Assembly (NCBI GenBank): GCA_003491925.1
Contig: DNAU01000086.1
Coordinates: 1-18,844, forward strand
Reading direction: 5' to 3'
DNA length: 18,844 nt
Origin: Chloroflexota bacterium
GTDB lineage: Bacteria; Chloroflexota; Dormibacteria; Aeolococcales; Aeolococcaceae
In this document: positions 16,580 through 18,844 of the stretch, one piece after another
Layout: each line of letters begins with the position of its first letter
Position numbering within the stretch: the stretch's first letter is position 1
Program-made: the position numbers and the translations under genes
The notes under the pieces: model-generated
What the model was told of the DNA's origin: nothing
Databases searched by the model: none
Seen by the model: the letters and a program-made list of their open reading frames with translations, nothing else

Positions 16580-17428
16580 TCAGAGGTCGATGGGCGGCAG
16601 CCCCGCCCTGGCCGCGCGGCGGAAGCGGCCGGCGATCACGAGGACCGCGCCGATCCCCAACAGGAGCAGGCCGAGCCCGAACCCATCGCCGCCTCCGCCG
16701 GCGCCGGTGCCCGGGGTGCTGGCGGCCAGCACCCCGCCGTCGGGCGACGACGTCGGGCTGCCAGATGGGCTGGGGCTGGCCGTGGAGGTCGGCTGGACCG
16801 AGCCGGTCGGGCTCGGGGTGGTGGTGGGAGATGGCGTCGGGCTGCCCGAGCCGCCGCCGCACCCCAGCACCCGGATGAAGCCGGAGGCGAGGGTCGCCCG
16901 GTCGCGCTGACCGGAGCTGTCCGAGCCGCCGCTCACCGGCGCCCAGATGTCGAGCTGGTAGTACCCGCAGCTGTCCAGGTTGTACTGCAGCGCCAGGTTG
17001 ACGACCTGGTCGCCGCTCCAGGTGGTGGTGAACGACTGGGTGCCCGGCATCGCCACCTGGGTCGTCCCCGATGGACCGGTGAAGGTGATCCCGGGCTGCC
17101 CCGGCTGGCCGTCGGCGACGTCCACGCCGTTGTAGGTCAGGATGTGATCGGCGGAGAAGTTGAGCCCGACCAACTGGGTCACCGCCGTGAGGTTGGTGAC
17201 GGCGACGTCGAAGTCGACCGTGACCGGGCCGCCGGAGACGTCGTAGGCCAGCGGGCTGGACATGAACCCGGTGGGCGCGGCCGCCGACAGGATCCCCTCG
17301 AAGTTGGGGTTGCCCCCCGCCGCCGCCGAGGTGGCGAAGGCCCCGAACGCGATGCTGGCGGCGCCGATGGCGGCCGCCAGGCCCCCGGCACCGCGCAGCA
17401 GTGCTGACTTCTGGTGCGTGATGTTCAT
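16580..17428 (-). CDS. Surface protein with Ser/Pro/Thr stalk and sorting-signal-like C-terminus
   Basis: I do not recognise this 282-residue protein as a named family. It has a signal peptide (basic start, Ala/Gly-rich core ending near TSAAAGG, about residue 38). A beta-rich domain with two cysteines follows (C154 and C190, possible disulfide). Then come a Ser/Pro/Thr stalk (195-230), VLAASTPGTG (233-242), a hydrophobic segment (250-267) and a positively charged tail (RFRRAAR). The last three elements match the plan of sortase sorting signals, although the TPGTG box departs from LPXTG, so membrane anchoring without sortase is also possible. It lies 13 bp upstream of the chain-length gene, in the same operon. 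A role in displaying or holding the polysaccharide at the surface is inference. Confidence 0.75.
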   Translation of the reverse strand: MNITHQKSALLRGAGGLAAAIGAASIAFGAFATSAAAGGNPNFEGILSAAAPTGFMSSPLAYDVSGGPVTVDFDVAVTNLTAVTQLVGLNFSADHILTYNGVDVADGQPGQPGITFTGPSGTTQVAMPGTQSFTTTWSGDQVVNLALQYNLDSCGYYQLDIWAPVSGGSDSSGQRDRATLASGFIRVLGCGGGSGSPTPSPTTTPSPTGSVQPTSTASPSPSGSPTSSPDGGVLAASTPGTGAGGGGDGFGLGLLLLGIGAVLVIAGRFRRAARAGLPPIDL

Positions 17429-17515
17429 GGCTGTCGCTCGACCTCTCCTGCGATGGGTTCGCTGTGAGTGAATTTCAAGGTGGCGGGGGCGTGGCCCATC
17501 CCAGCCTGGGCATGC

Positions 17516-18418
17516 TCAGCACGACTGGGTTGTCTTGTCGTCGGTGAGGCAGGTCTGGAGCTGGCTCACATCGTTGCGTCCGGACGCCGCCGCCCCGTTG
17601 TCAGCGTTGGTCACGTCCGCCTTGAGGGTGTTGAGGGTTGCCTGGTTCCCGGGGTAGCCCGCGGGAGTGATCTCGAGCACCTGGGTGAACACCGAGCTCC
17701 CGGTCGCATTCATGGCCGCGATGTCCGCCTGGATGCTGCTGACGAGACCGCTCTCGGTCTGCTGGTTGGTCGCGGTGGGCGAGATCTGGTCGCTCAGGTT
17801 CTGCACCTGTCCGGACATCAGGTCGGCCTCGCTGAGCAGATCGCCGGCTCCGATCGCGATGTGGACCACGGGCTCGACCACGGCGTCCACCAACGTGGAG
17901 CTGTCCACGTTGAGCACGTCCGAACGCAGCACATCGGCCAGCGAATCCGCGGCGATCTTGGCGCTGAGGGCCTGGAGCTCATCGTCGACCGAGCGGATGA
18001 CCTCCTCGATGTCGAAGCGCTGCTCCGAGGTGAGCGCGGAGTCGCTCTCGACCTGGCCGATCAGGTTGCTGAGCTCGCCCTCCAGCTTGCTCGCCTCCGT
18101 GCTGCCCAGCTGCTGGAGACCGCTGATCCGCTCCGACGCCAGCAGGCTCTGGTCGTTGAGGAGCGCGTCCACCTCTGACGTGAACTGAGCGAACTCCGGG
18201 TCGCTCCCGGTCTGGCCTGCTGCGCTGAGCTGGCTGGACAGCTGCTGCTGGAGCACGGCGAGCGTCAGGCTTGCCGAGGCGCCGGGTGCCGAGGGCGCGG
18301 CCTGTGCCGGGGCGCCGATCACCGGGCCGTTCTCGGCCCCGCCGCAACCGGCCAGCAGCAGCATCGCGGCAGCGGACAACCCCGCAAGGGTGGCCGTGCC
18401 GGGAGCGGAACGGAACAT
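17516..18418 (-). CDS. Helical lipoprotein of unknown function, first gene of the polysaccharide operon
   Basis: ATG 18418 is chosen because an AGGGGGA ribosome site lies seven or so bases upstream and a lipoprotein signal peptide starts there (MFRSAPG, hydrophobic core, lipobox LAGC with Cys at 25). The frame is open farther upstream to 18697, but that part overlaps the probable promoter. The 300-residue product has a short Pro/Ala linker. Most of the rest is predicted helical, rich in Gln, Ser, Leu, Asp and Glu (for example LQQQLSSQLSAAG and ERISGLQQLGS), with some coiled-coil character. Two cysteines lie in the last 14 residues. I do not recognise a family. It precedes the surface-protein gene by 87 bp on the same strand. 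It is probably held on the outer face of the membrane; a structural role in export or anchoring is possible. Confidence 0.78.
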   Translation of the reverse strand: MFRSAPGTATLAGLSAAAMLLLAGCGGAENGPVIGAPAQAAPSAPGASASLTLAVLQQQLSSQLSAAGQTGSDPEFAQFTSEVDALLNDQSLLASERISGLQQLGSTEASKLEGELSNLIGQVESDSALTSEQRFDIEEVIRSVDDELQALSAKIAADSLADVLRSDVLNVDSSTLVDAVVEPVVHIAIGAGDLLSEADLMSGQVQNLSDQISPTATNQQTESGLVSSIQADIAAMNATGSSVFTQVLEITPAGYPGNQATLNTLKADVTNADNGAAASGRNDVSQLQTCLTDDKTTQSC

Positions 18419-18511
18419 GGTTCCCCCTCGAGCGGACCAACGGTCTCCGCCGGCTGGAGTTTCGGACCACCCTTGATCTCGACGTCCCTCGGGGCGGCGG
18501 TGACTTGTCCA

Positions 18512-18540
18512 AGCATGCACGAGCCCCACCAAGCTGTCAA
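18512..18540 (-). promoter_or_regulatory. Candidate promoter of the polysaccharide operon
   Basis: On the minus strand a perfect -35 hexamer TTGACA (18540-18535) is followed after 17 bases by CATGCT (18517-18512), which matches the -10 consensus at three of six bases including the important A2 and T6. Transcription would start near 18505, giving a leader of about 87 bases before ATG 18418. The hexamer GCTTGG occurs twice between -35 and just past -10 and may be a direct-repeat operator. Confidence 0.5.
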
Positions 18541-18617
18541 ACGGTCCGGATGGCGCGATGCACCGCATTTCGAGCGCGCGAGTACCATGCCCGATCGTCT
18601 GCACGATGCGCATTGGG

Positions 18618-18637
18618 GATTGGACGGCATTCCAATC
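18618..18637. repeat. Perfect 7-bp inverted repeat, operator-like
   Basis: GATTGGA (18618-18624) and TCCAATC (18631-18637) are exact reverse complements separated by six bases. The 20-base dyad sits in the divergent control region about 80 bases upstream of the candidate operon promoter and about 175 bases before the rightward start. Its size suits a dimeric regulator. No binding protein is identifiable from the window. Confidence 0.45.
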
Positions 18638-18811
18638 ACCCTGCAGTGGTCGGCGGAGCACCCAATCTTCGGGGTACGGGCCTTCGACTGCGACCAAAAT
18701 GGGGGCTGTCAGTGGCGAAGCCGGGCATCTAGAGTGGATTCAGCGCGAAGACGCCGATCGGACGATCCAGCAGCCCAGGACCGCCGATGCGGTTCATGGA
18801 GGGGGAACAGC

Positions 18812-18844
18812 GTGCAGCAGGTGACGCGCGCCGGAATGGGCCCG
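18812..18844 (+). CDS. Start of a rightward gene, truncated by window edge
   Basis: A strong ribosome site (GGAGGGGGAAC, 18798-18808) is followed after three bases by GTG at 18812. The frame then stays open for the 11 codons visible (MQQVTRAGMGP) to the end of the window. The product cannot be identified. It is transcribed away from the polysaccharide operon and shares the control region with it. Confidence 0.55.
   Translation, partial: MQQVTRAGMGP

Larger units (their letters stand above)
18419..18811. other. Divergent intergenic control region
   Basis: This 393-base region separates the leftward operon from a rightward gene and has noticeably more A and T than its surroundings. It holds a candidate leftward promoter (18512-18540) and a 20-base palindrome (18618-18637). 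For the rightward gene, CTGTCA (18706-18711) and TAGAGT (18730-18735) form a weak -35/-10 pair with 18-base spacing. Frames that cross it encode only Arg-rich shadow peptides. Confidence 0.55.

Noticed and set aside
18419..18697. N-terminal extension of the operon-head lipoprotein to 18697
   Set aside because: It overlaps a consensus-like promoter and would bury the lipobox signal peptide at residue 94 and beyond.

Overview
The window is very GC-rich, uses GTG starts often, and carries lipoprotein signal peptides and a C-terminal tail resembling a sortase sorting signal. It shows no outer-membrane polysaccharide export gene. I infer a monoderm or atypical terrestrial bacterium of the Actinomycetota, Chloroflexota or Dormibacterota type. 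The sequence alone does not fix the phylum. I see no rRNA, tRNA, CRISPR array, transposase or phage gene.

Layout. Positions 1-3922 hold two tandem leftward genes for secreted NHL-repeat beta-propeller proteins; the left one runs off the window. They are paralogs, and the complete one carries an extra block of about 75 residues in one blade. A divergent rightward cysQ-type phosphatase gene follows (4141-4989). Next is a convergent pair of paralogous secreted proteins that resemble TIM-barrel glycoside hydrolases (5313-6569 rightward, 6603-7721 leftward), with a long hairpin at their junction.

Positions 7825-18418 are one leftward polysaccharide operon. In transcription order it encodes a helical lipoprotein, a Ser/Pro/Thr-stalked surface protein, a Wzz-type chain-length protein without a kinase domain, a single polypeptide with two sulfotransferase domains, a MurJ/MviN-type flippase, an O-antigen ligase/Wzy-type polymerase and two GT4 glycosyltransferases. 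Three junctions overlap or abut (TAGATG, TGATG, ATGA). A good candidate promoter lies upstream of the lipoprotein gene. A new rightward gene begins at 18812 and leaves the window.

Inferred working model: the two glycosyltransferases build part of a lipid-linked repeat unit, the MurJ-like protein flips it, the ligase-family protein polymerises or transfers it, and the Wzz-like protein sets chain length. The double sulfotransferase would add sulfate from PAPS at one or two positions, and CysQ would remove the inhibitory by-product PAP. The hydrolase-like, lipoprotein and surface proteins may trim, anchor or display the product. An initiating phosphoglycosyl transferase, PAPS-synthesis genes and a tyrosine kinase are absent from the window, so the pathway must be completed elsewhere. 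The strongest candidate for something new is this sulfated-exopolysaccharide locus with its fused tandem sulfotransferase.
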